From assembly GCA_900128585.1 (NCBI GenBank), contig LT642191.1, forward strand, positions 3,652-37,774: a stretch of DNA of 34,123 nucleotides. The letters run 5' to 3'. The position numbers were made by a program, and so were the translations under genes. This document shows positions 25,051 through 33,526 of the stretch, one piece after another. Origin of the DNA: Stramenopiles sp. TOSAG23-3 (lineage: Eukaryota > Sar). Position 1 is the first letter of the stretch; every line of letters begins with the position of its first letter. The notes under the pieces are model-generated. The model saw nothing but the letters and a program-made list of their open reading frames with translations. It was not told where the DNA came from and ran no database searches.

Positions 25051-27360
25051 TTATAAATTGCAATTTCCATGCATGGACGCTGACGCATTTGGCAAATACT
25101 CCCATTGATCCCCCCAAAAACCGGCTGCCACAACACCAGCGAGAGATGTTGCCCCCCCCCTCCCCGTTTTATACCCCTTCCCCGCAATAACAAAATCAGG
25201 TAGGCGATGTTGCCAGCTATTCGTTTGAAACATATTGGATCGAAGCAGCTCTACGGCTTTATCGAACCCGCTGAGGGTAGTCCCAGCAACAATTGCTGCG
25301 AGTCCAGGCACTCTGGGCCCAATGCTGACGATGGCAACTCCGGGCTCAGTGAAACTGCAATGTTTACCAATACCAAATCCACCTTCAATTTGACTTTGAA
25401 TGTCTTTCGAACGAATTGAGCGGAATGGAAAAAGAACAGATCTTGATACAGAATTGCTCTGTTTACCACCAAAAAGAATGACATTTTGAGCCAGGACTGT
25501 GTCCAGATGAACGAGTTTTTTGTCACTCACGACTGGGACAGATCCACCAACCACGGTAGCCCAGGAATTTGCAAACTTGATGGCCTCTTGTTTGTAGTGC
25601 CTTGTTACCTTGGCCACGCCCGTTGTGCCATAAACAATAGCAAACGGGGCGGCAAATACTCGTCGAACAGGGCCACTGTTTCTCTCAATATCGTCTGACC
25701 GCCTGCCTTCCTTGCGCAAGTCGTCGGTCCATTCCCTTCCAACTTGTTCCTTTCGAACATAGTCTCCATAATCTCTCTTCTTTGTTTTCAACAATTCAAA
25801 ACTTTGACCATCCAGTACAACTTTTTTGAACGAGCCCATATATTGGTTCAGATTGAGGATACGTAAACGTGCAACATTCACTGTTTGGATATTGATTGTG
25901 AGGAATTCTTTAGAATATGACATCTCAAAGCTGGACATTTGACCAGGGACCTGCTGCGCAAGGACTCGAACGCCCGCGCTGCTTCCACAAGAAACTGGAT
26001 TTGCACAGCTGAAGTAAACGGGTTGTTCGTACTTCCGATCCTTACTCTCCCCTTTGCGAAGGACCCTTTTCCAAAATTTGCGGAGCTGCCCATCGTCGAC
26101 AGCTCCCCCATCGTTGGTGTGCACAGTATCCCACCACCAATGTTCTTTACCCTCTAAAAATACGATCCGTTTTTCAACCCCAGCAATAGCCTTCCACAGC
26201 ACGCCCCTGGGCTTCTTGATCTTGTTTTCCGACCACGTCACCCCAGCGGAAGCAAAAAGGGTGCCCATGTGTTTCGTAGCTCGGGGGTCTATGACTCGGT
26301 CTTGAAGGCCCGTTCTGGCAAAAAATGGGAGGTTGAGTAAATTTTTCACCACCGCATCTCCACGATACTCAGTCACAGAGCTGTCGACGACCTTCCAGAT
26401 CTGTTCCATTTGACCGTGGACCTCTGCTGGCTTCTGCATTTCGGTAGTACCAAGGGTGGCCATCCCAGCCAACGTGGCCACACCCACCGCCATGTCCGGA
26501 TAATGGGCTCCAAAAAACCAGGCACCGAATCCACCGTTGCTGTGCCCCGTGAAAATTACTTTCCACGGCCGGTTTGCTACGGTCACACGGTCGAAAGTCC
26601 ACCTTGCAGCTAACTCTGACAGACTTCGGAGTGCCCTGAGAGCATGCCAGTGTCCGGGTCCTTGCCAGTTAGTAGCATGTGTTCCTCTTCCATGCGGGGC
26701 CAAAACCCACAAATCGGGCTTTGGCCTGTAGCAATCAGCCTGGCGCTGTGCCGTTACATCCATACCATGAGTAGATAATAAAACCGCGCATCCATCTTCA
26801 GGACAGCCGGTCCGATTGCCATACTTTGAAGATACTTTTGGAAATTTTGCTGCAGCAATCTGGGGGGAACCGTCGACGTCAAGGAAGACAAACGTAATTC
26901 GGTCGTGAATGGTGCGGCACAGGAGCTTGTAGTATTTTCCTGTGGCAGCAGTGTCTCCAATATTAACCTCCAGCCGAACCTTGAAAGGACACGCCTCCTG
27001 GGGTATAGCCGTCCCATTTACTTGCCGTAGCGGTGCGTGCAAACTTACCCGCTGTCCAGCTTTCACATCAATTGGCACCTCCGAAACAGTTGGCAAAATA
27101 AAGCGAGACCCTTTCACAGCAAGGCGTACGCCCTTGACGTTCCGCCTACCACGATTTACAACTCTCAAAAAAATAATTCCACCAAAAACTCGCCCTTCGA
27201 CAACGTCGGGAAGTTCATGACCAGTGTTCCAGTCATCGTAGGCAAGAAGTGGAAATATCTCGAGATTCTGCTTTCCCTTACGTTTCCTTCCTCCTGCAGT
27301 CAAAACACAGAGAGCCCAGCAGCAGAGAACAACAATGGACAGAAAACGCGTTGTTACCAT
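25051..27360 (-). CDS. Secreted alpha/beta hydrolase (prolyl-oligopeptidase/esterase-like)
   Basis: A 769-residue secreted protein. The signal peptide MVTTRFLSIVVLCCWALCVLTAG is followed by a beta-rich N-terminal domain (about 30-150), then an alpha/beta hydrolase domain. KVIFTGHSNGGFGAWFF holds the nucleophile Ser274. GLQDRVIDP (Asp354) and LEGKEHWWW (His407) complete a triad in canonical order. A C-terminal region of about 330 residues contains a GPVRRVFAAPFAIVYGT strand and an NVILFGGKQSN motif. It resembles the extra domain of large bacterial and fungal S9-like secreted hydrolases. Substrate cannot be assigned: peptidase, esterase or feruloyl-esterase-like activities are all possible. The ATG at 27360 begins the signal peptide directly; an in-frame GTG upstream is not needed. 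It is divergent from the fusion gene. Confidence 0.82.
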   Translation of the reverse strand: MVTTRFLSIVVLCCWALCVLTAGGRKRKGKQNLEIFPLLAYDDWNTGHELPDVVEGRVFGGIIFLRVVNRGRRNVKGVRLAVKGSRFILPTVSEVPIDVKAGQRVSLHAPLRQVNGTAIPQEACPFKVRLEVNIGDTAATGKYYKLLCRTIHDRITFVFLDVDGSPQIAAAKFPKVSSKYGNRTGCPEDGCAVLLSTHGMDVTAQRQADCYRPKPDLWVLAPHGRGTHATNWQGPGHWHALRALRSLSELAARWTFDRVTVANRPWKVIFTGHSNGGFGAWFFGAHYPDMAVGVATLAGMATLGTTEMQKPAEVHGQMEQIWKVVDSSVTEYRGDAVVKNLLNLPFFARTGLQDRVIDPRATKHMGTLFASAGVTWSENKIKKPRGVLWKAIAGVEKRIVFLEGKEHWWWDTVHTNDGGAVDDGQLRKFWKRVLRKGESKDRKYEQPVYFSCANPVSCGSSAGVRVLAQQVPGQMSSFEMSYSKEFLTINIQTVNVARLRILNLNQYMGSFKKVVLDGQSFELLKTKKRDYGDYVRKEQVGREWTDDLRKEGRRSDDIERNSGPVRRVFAAPFAIVYGTTGVAKVTRHYKQEAIKFANSWATVVGGSVPVVSDKKLVHLDTVLAQNVILFGGKQSNSVSRSVLFPFRSIRSKDIQSQIEGGFGIGKHCSFTEPGVAIVSIGPRVPGLAAIVAGTTLSGFDKAVELLRSNMFQTNSWQHRLPDFVIAGKGYKTGRGGATSLAGVVAAGFWGDQWEYLPNASASMHGNCNL

Positions 27361-27534
27361 GAACAACCGCACCCAAACCACGATACAGAAAATAATGTAT
27401 AATGCAAAAAAGTTTCCTGTTAAAATCAGCGATCATATCTTCCATTTATTGTTGACTCTATATAGTCTTTTCAAATACTAGATGACCATGTGAAAAGAAT
27501 GTAATTTAAAACCATGGCGACACAGATCAATTAT

Positions 27535-27598
27535 GAAGAAAAAAAAAGAAAAAAAAAAAAAAAGAAGGGAAAAATAATAAAAGAGAAGAAAGAGGGGG
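27535..27598. repeat. Purine tract
   Basis: GAAGAAAAAAAAAG followed by A-runs with G interruptions, two T interruptions near 27575-27578, then AAAAGAGAAGAAAGAGGGGG. It is the fourth example of a purine/pyrimidine tract in a divergent spacer of this window. Confidence 0.8.
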
Positions 27599-27999
27599 TT
27601 AAAAGTCGTCTATTATTGTGTATTGTATAGACACAGCATAGTACAAATAATAGATCTTCATAAAAAAAAAGATTCTCGCCGCCCTTCGCTCTCATACCTC
27701 GTATTTGTTGTTTGTTTTGGCTTTTCCTCTGCTCTGCTGTTTAATGTTTAAAATGGATTACATTTCTGCTGTATCTTTGAATTAGTTTCAGTTGTGTGTT
27801 CGTATATTAATAATTGGAATAATCCAAATTATTTATATGGGAGGAGTATTATTATTTTTTTTTAATTATTATTTTATTATATTTTAGATACAAACGACGG
27901 TTCAAAATGTTCTACAATAATAAAGATTAGCCACATGTAAAATCAATTAGTTCGATTAAAACACGGCAGCCTGATATTCGTCTACTGTTTCCCGTAGAG

Positions 28000-28007
28000 T
28001 ATAAAGG
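28000..28007 (+). promoter_or_regulatory. Possible TATA box of the fusion-enzyme gene
   Basis: TATAAAGG, a close match to a canonical TATA box, 88 bp upstream of the ATG at 28095, within mixed-composition sequence (CCCGTAGAG before, TACGGA after). Distance and orientation fit a core promoter. Confidence 0.4.
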
Positions 28008-28094
28008 TACGGATTGCATATCATTCTCATCCATTTTTTGATAATTTGTACTCTACTAACAGGTGGTGCGATACCGGACTGTTTACTCTTAGAG

Positions 28095-31000
28095 ATGGTG
28101 CAGAAGAACAAACAGCGTTCGAAGTCGAAACGGGTGCTCAAAAAGACTGTGCTTTCTGGGGAATCAGTTACAGGGCAACCGTCAGGGGCGAAGCCAGGAT
28201 GGATATTCAAAACAAATAAAATTGCGCTTCTTTACGATTGTCTCCTATTCACAGCATTCTCTTTTTGCTTCATATTCGGCATGTCACTGTACACACTAAT
28301 ACTTGGGTTGACGCTGACCACAGTGAAGTGGGCATTGTCGCCCCCGGATCGAAAAATTAAGAAGGAATTTTACGACACACCAAGGCGTTTTCTATTAACT
28401 GGTTCGGCCAGTGGCATGTCTCAACACTTAACTAAAACGCTTTTATCGCGCGGACATTATGTATGCGCGACAGACATAATGTATACCCAGCTTCTTCAAC
28501 AGTACCCCGGAGAAAACAGACCAACGAATTTATTACTACAGAAGTTAGACGTTACGAATTCAGACAACTGGGACGAGGTAGTTGGTTCGTGTGTTGAGGT
28601 GTGGGGAGGGCTTGATGTTGTCTTCAACATAGCTGGTGTATTATGCCCGCACAAAATCCAAGACGCAACGCTTAAAGAAATTAATTTGCAACTCGATGTA
28701 AACATCAAAGGCGTAGTTTTGGGGACACGCGCGGCGGCCAGGTGCTTTCTTTCTCATCCCCCTGCCTCACCCTCATCACCACGGGGGCACATTGTAAACT
28801 TTTCGTCCATGGGGGGGTTGGCTACAGTGTCAGGGGTCACGTTGTACGCCGCCAGTAAGTTTGCAGTTCGTGGCTTTAGCTCCGCGTCTTCGAAAGACCT
28901 GGCGAACGCTAACATTGCGGTGTCGTGTTTCATGCCCGATGCCGTCCAAACCCCAATGGTCGATTTGCAATTGAACTTCGACGAAGCGTCAATGGCGTTT
29001 TCAGGCGAGATATTGTCATTAGAAGAAGTGGAAGATTGTATAATGAATACCGTATTGATCGAACGGCCAGTGGAGCAATGGCTTTCGTCCCGGGCGAATG
29101 TTGCAAGGTTCGGAGATATTTTTGGTGCCTCGCGTGCCGTAGCTCTTGCCGAATGGTCCATGCGTAGCACTGGCGTCCAACGCCAAAATGCTTTGATGGA
29201 AGAAAAGCACAGCACGAACCAAAGGTCTTTTGGGGCATCGCACCTCCCGGACTTGAGAACTGTCAAGAGAAACGTTTGCGTAAAGTACATCCTACGCGCC
29301 TTCTACTTTCTTTGCTTCCTAGAAATTTATTCAAGATTTCTGGTCAATGTTCGTCTAGAAACAGCGGAGGACATTGCACTCAAAAATGTTAAGAATATTG
29401 TTGGGAAGCGGTTTGTAGTGACTGGTGGGTCAGCAGGAATTGGGCTTGAAACTGCCCGAGTGCTGACCAAATATGGTGGAATGGTTACCATTGCCAGTCG
29501 GTCCCAATACAGGGGGGAGCTGGCAGCCTCTTCTATAAACGGACAGGCCGATAGTGTAAGTGGTGGGCAAGCAACGTTTGAACAGCTTGACTTGTCATCG
29601 TTTGATTCCGTTAACAAATTCGTAGATCGTCAATTGCACGCGCAGCAAAAAACGGACGTTTGGATTTTAAACGCTGGGCGTATATCTCCAAACTTTGAAC
29701 GGACAAGCGACGGTGTAGAGTCGACCTTGCAGGTGAACTTTCTATCTCACCAGCTGCTGATGGATCGTATTTTACGGAAAGAAGGGAAGAACAACAATAC
29801 AGAGAAAGGACCAACGGTGGTCTCGTTATCTAGCTGGGGGCCTGCACGTTACTCTAAACTTGGAAACCTTGTTAATGGGGGTCTTCACCATGTACTGAAG
29901 AGGGACGAGTATCCATTTATCTTGCCCGGGGTCTATGGCATTTCCAAACAGGCCACGGTCCGCTTTGCACGGGAGATATTTAAGCGTTTTGGTGCGCGTT
30001 CGTTCAGCGTTCACCCGGGGCTAGTCTCAACAAAATTGGGAACAACGCGCGGTAATAAACTGGAAGAATACGGAGCTGCATTATGGTGGTACATGGCATC
30101 AAAATTTACAAAAGTAAAATCAGTTCAAGAGGGCGCTGCAACGACAGTCCTGTGCGCCACCGACCGAGCAATTGACGGCAGGGGATTGTTCTACAGCGAC
30201 AACGCGCTCGCAGAATACCCAAAAGACGAAGACAACGACATTTCAAAAATTCACGACCGAGCAAACAGAGATGCAAATGCCTACGATGAAGGCTTAAGAA
30301 TTATCAACGATGCGTTGGCTGGAAAGTACCGGAAGACTGGTACCGGCGCGGACAATACAATTAGCACCGTAGGTGTTTGGTTTAATGTAGACAGTTCTGG
30401 CACAGCCACAACAACCCTGGTTTCCGTAGTGTTGCACGTTATAGTGCATCGTATACTCTTTCTCATTGCCGAGTATCTAGTGCAATCGAAGCTTGGTGAA
30501 AATCAAAAGATATCATCAAAAAATATCCGGCCAGTCATGATAAGTTTGGAACAGCGCCGCTCGACGTATTCTGCGATTATCGACGGAATGTACTGCTCAT
30601 TCCTGTTGAAGTACGGACTAATTGGGAGCGGTTCGTACCTTCTTGGTGGTTTCATTGTCCTGTTTTGGACGGACTTTCATTTTTATGTGACGCACCGTTT
30701 AATGCACATGTCGACGTTTCTGTACAAGAATGTTCATTACATTCATCACCAAAGTCACAACCCAAATGTTTGGAGCTCATTAAGTTTTCACCCAGTAGAA
30801 GCATTTATTTTCTTTTCAGCTTACTTAATTGTTTTAATCGTTCCAATGCCAACAGTGGTTTGGTGGGCCTTCAAGTTTGGGATGGTAATTGGACCGCTCC
30901 ATGCACACATTGGCTACGATTTGGGAGCAATTGTGAAAGGCCCAGCCCATCACTATTTGCATCATGCATTCAAAGATGGCAATTATGGTGGATTTCCAAC

Positions 31001-32759
31001 GGGAATCTGGGATAAGTTGTTCAACACTGAATTGGACAGCAATGGGCACAAAAAGGTGTCCAGCCCCGAGAGTAAATATTCACCGTCTTCCTTTCGAAAA
31101 TGTCTTTTCTTTTTTCTCCTCTCCCAATTTGTATTCGATTACAATATTCCGCTGTGGACCATAGGGGCCGGATCGGTTTTGGTTTGGATTGCGTTGCTCG
31201 ATGGCATGCTTGTTATTTTTCCAGGGGCATTTGAGCGCAAGTGGGACCAAAAAAAGGTTTTCGTTGTTGGTCTAAGTCGTACAGGGACAACATCCATCAC
31301 AGAAGCACTTAACATGCTCGGCATCCGCACTCACCACTTTTGCGGTCCATTGGTGAAACTTGCCTCTGGGCATGGGGGTAGCCATAAAATTGTGGAAGCC
31401 TACGTTGACAATTTGGACGGCCACACAGATATCTCACCGACAATCGTTGCGGAGGAACTTGCTGAAAAATACCCCGAGGCACGCTTTATATACACAACAC
31501 GACCACGCGACGAATGGGCCCATGCGCTCGTGCGTTTTGTCAGTGAAGAGCCGAGAAAAACATTGTTCAAAAACCACCCAACGCCTTTCAATTTTTACAA
31601 TGCGGCGTACGGTGAGGGATGGTCTTCCTACGATGCAGTAGAATGGCAGCACATTCATGATGCCCACGAAAAGCGCATGCAGAATTTAAGAAAGCAAGTA
31701 GGCACCAAACGCTTTTTGAAGATTGATATCACTGCCCTTGGCAAGAAAGGCAAAGACACAACGCTATGGAATATACTGGGGGATTTTCTTGACGTGGATG
31801 TTTCAAATGCCCCTAAGAAATTTCCCCATCGTTATGTGTTTCAGTATTCGGCGATTGATCAACCAAAGCGACAAATTAATTATTTGTTGCAACGCATAGT
31901 GTCAAAAACCTGGGTCCTGTTATTTCTGTTTGCATTGGTGTACGGTGGTCGATTCTTTGATTCGGGTCAATGTACAAGAGCATGCCGTGTCTGGAACGGA
32001 GAATCAAAGATGAAGCACGGAAAACCCATACCAATACTTGCGGGGACGTCCGGAAATTGGTTCGAACCCCCCGATGTTTCCGGGGTTCGTATTGGTTGGC
32101 AGACGTGCCAATGTTTCTCAAGCGAAAGTACAAGAATCTTGAAGGGAAGACGAATCCCCCGGCTTCACTCACCAATTGAAACAAAAGATCAATGGTGGTT
32201 TCGCCCAGAGACAACGGCGGTGTGCAGCGACGAAGGCAAGGAATACGACCATGCGAAAGATGTCCCAACTGGAGACACCACCGTTTCCAATTGCGGTCGT
32301 TGTGGAAAGTGCAATGTTCACGATGCAGATGCGATGCACATCCGCAAAAGCACGTTGACTAAGCGCGCTTCTGTTGGTGCAATACTGTACTTGTTTTTTG
32401 GTCAAGCTGCGCATCGAATCTTTTTTCGATCGGGAATTGTAGGATTTAGTCAAACCTGTGCGGAGTGTTGGCTGGAGGCAACAAGGTGCAACCTTGCAAG
32501 CTGCGCTCAGTACTGCTTGTTTGGCTGGGAGAATCCTCTGTCGGTACAAAGTACAACAGATGGCACGAAACTGAATGCTTGCATGCATTGTGATGAGATC
32601 TATTGCAGTGCTTATTACTTGCAGTCATGCGGTACAAATCGAAGGGCCGCCGGTGTTGTCACAGATATCCTGCGCCCAGAAAAAGATGTTTGCGAGGCTG
32701 CTCTCAGAGGGTATGATGCGAGGGCAAGGAGGCAAGGAGGAGGCAAGAGTTCGCCGTAG
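28095..32759 (+). CDS. Five-part fusion: SDR - SDR - membrane hydroxylase - sulfotransferase - Cys-rich domain
   Basis: A 1554-residue intronless membrane protein. In order: basic start and transmembrane segment (44-82). SDR 1 (97-310): TGSASGMS at 102-109, FNIAG, SS...YAASK at 251-255. Membrane segment (397-416). SDR 2 (438-735), retinol-dehydrogenase/WWOX-like: TGGSAGIG at 443-450, LNAG, YGISK at 614-618. Fatty-acid/sterol hydroxylase domain (about 770-980) with histidine boxes HRLMH 867-871, HYIHH 881-885, HAH 936-938 and HHYLHH 952-957. Membrane hairpin (1001-1043). Sulfotransferase (1054-1250): VGLSRTGTTSI P-loop at 1058-1068 and FIYTTRPRDEW for PAPS. Membrane segment (1269-1287). Cys-rich domain (1290-1535) with NCGRCGKC and many spaced cysteines. 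Expected chemistry is NAD(P)H-dependent oxidoreduction, di-iron hydroxylation and sulfate transfer, probably on an ER lipid or sterol; the substrate is inferred only. The ATG at 28095 is the first in the frame. Confidence 0.9.
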   Translation: MVQKNKQRSKSKRVLKKTVLSGESVTGQPSGAKPGWIFKTNKIALLYDCLLFTAFSFCFIFGMSLYTLILGLTLTTVKWALSPPDRKIKKEFYDTPRRFLLTGSASGMSQHLTKTLLSRGHYVCATDIMYTQLLQQYPGENRPTNLLLQKLDVTNSDNWDEVVGSCVEVWGGLDVVFNIAGVLCPHKIQDATLKEINLQLDVNIKGVVLGTRAAARCFLSHPPASPSSPRGHIVNFSSMGGLATVSGVTLYAASKFAVRGFSSASSKDLANANIAVSCFMPDAVQTPMVDLQLNFDEASMAFSGEILSLEEVEDCIMNTVLIERPVEQWLSSRANVARFGDIFGASRAVALAEWSMRSTGVQRQNALMEEKHSTNQRSFGASHLPDLRTVKRNVCVKYILRAFYFLCFLEIYSRFLVNVRLETAEDIALKNVKNIVGKRFVVTGGSAGIGLETARVLTKYGGMVTIASRSQYRGELAASSINGQADSVSGGQATFEQLDLSSFDSVNKFVDRQLHAQQKTDVWILNAGRISPNFERTSDGVESTLQVNFLSHQLLMDRILRKEGKNNNTEKGPTVVSLSSWGPARYSKLGNLVNGGLHHVLKRDEYPFILPGVYGISKQATVRFAREIFKRFGARSFSVHPGLVSTKLGTTRGNKLEEYGAALWWYMASKFTKVKSVQEGAATTVLCATDRAIDGRGLFYSDNALAEYPKDEDNDISKIHDRANRDANAYDEGLRIINDALAGKYRKTGTGADNTISTVGVWFNVDSSGTATTTLVSVVLHVIVHRILFLIAEYLVQSKLGENQKISSKNIRPVMISLEQRRSTYSAIIDGMYCSFLLKYGLIGSGSYLLGGFIVLFWTDFHFYVTHRLMHMSTFLYKNVHYIHHQSHNPNVWSSLSFHPVEAFIFFSAYLIVLIVPMPTVVWWAFKFGMVIGPLHAHIGYDLGAIVKGPAHHYLHHAFKDGNYGGFPTGIWDKLFNTELDSNGHKKVSSPESKYSPSSFRKCLFFFLLSQFVFDYNIPLWTIGAGSVLVWIALLDGMLVIFPGAFERKWDQKKVFVVGLSRTGTTSITEALNMLGIRTHHFCGPLVKLASGHGGSHKIVEAYVDNLDGHTDISPTIVAEELAEKYPEARFIYTTRPRDEWAHALVRFVSEEPRKTLFKNHPTPFNFYNAAYGEGWSSYDAVEWQHIHDAHEKRMQNLRKQVGTKRFLKIDITALGKKGKDTTLWNILGDFLDVDVSNAPKKFPHRYVFQYSAIDQPKRQINYLLQRIVSKTWVLLFLFALVYGGRFFDSGQCTRACRVWNGESKMKHGKPIPILAGTSGNWFEPPDVSGVRIGWQTCQCFSSESTRILKGRRIPRLHSPIETKDQWWFRPETTAVCSDEGKEYDHAKDVPTGDTTVSNCGRCGKCNVHDADAMHIRKSTLTKRASVGAILYLFFGQAAHRIFFRSGIVGFSQTCAECWLEATRCNLASCAQYCLFGWENPLSVQSTTDGTKLNACMHCDEIYCSAYYLQSCGTNRRAAGVVTDILRPEKDVCEAALRGYDARARRQGGGKSSP

Positions 32760-33526
32760 TCGTCTAGTTATCGGTGGTACGTACCGTGCCTTTTTTCTTT
32801 ATGTCGAGGGAAGGACACGTAATGAGTATGTGAGTGTTAAATTTCAGACACAGCAAGGTTCTGGTTGCGGAAATTCTAGTACTAAAATACGTATACTAAC
32901 TGGTACATTCGAGTACGAACCACCTCGAACATTTAATAAATCCGTTTTTGGATTTTCTAGAATCGACCGTGTGACGTGTGACTCGCTATTTTTTTACCTG
33001 TACGGTGGTACCTGGTATTACCTGCAGACACTGACTTTAATACTATTATTAATTAATACCACCAGTGTTGTACAATGTGTAGTTTGTTAATCAGGTAGGT
33101 ACAGGTACCGGTATTAATATAATATTGAGCGTCGACGACCGTCGTACCTAAAATCTACAACAGTTTTGCTTCTCTTCTGACACTCCTGAAGTTGTATTCC
33201 TGCCTTCAAGTGCCTTCCACATACTAATACAAAAAGTGAAGATCTGTACTTACATGTAACTCAAAAGATTTAGTCACTTTCCACGCCCCATTGGTACCCC
33301 AAACACCACTTTGCCCCAGAACCAAAAACGACTCCCGCGAAGGTGCCCGGAAAACATTGTTTAAAAAGTTGCAAAACGGTATGTAACCACCTATCCAAGA
33401 TAAACCGACGTTCCACTCGTATAAAGACAAAGTTCATCTTTTTTGTTTGTAACGGCTCTACTGATAGATAGGGGAGTTTGAACAAGTTCTCGAAGTGGTT
33501 CGTTCCAAACTAAATCTTTTCATCAC
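32760..33526. other. Intergenic region between the fusion enzyme and the zinc-binding gene
   Basis: No supported gene. GGTACC-rich arms form an imperfect inverted repeat: 33007-33024 (GGTACCTGGTATTACCTG) against 33092-33109 (CAGGTAGGTACAGGTACC), 14 of 18 pairing, around a 67-bp AT-rich interior. A GC-moderate patch at 33224-33485 is stop-poor in three frames (two on the minus strand, one on the plus) without a recognisable protein. Confidence 0.4.

Larger units (their letters stand above)
27361..28094. other. Divergent promoter region between the hydrolase and the fusion enzyme
   Basis: AT-rich spacer. A purine tract occupies 27535-27598, and T/A runs lie near 27850-27885. A CTATATAG motif is at about 27458. 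The fusion-gene side has a TATAAAGG motif at 28000-28007 and a possible short intron at 28007-28062. No gene supported. Confidence 0.5.

Noticed and set aside
32575-33090. 171-codon + frame overlapping the end of the fusion gene
   Set aside because: Out of frame with the Cys-rich domain, runs into AT-rich spacer, and shows no recognisable protein features.
33224-33485. Two overlapping minus frames of about 70 codons and one plus frame in the same patch
   Set aside because: Three frames open at once points to a stop-poor composition; none shows a family signature.
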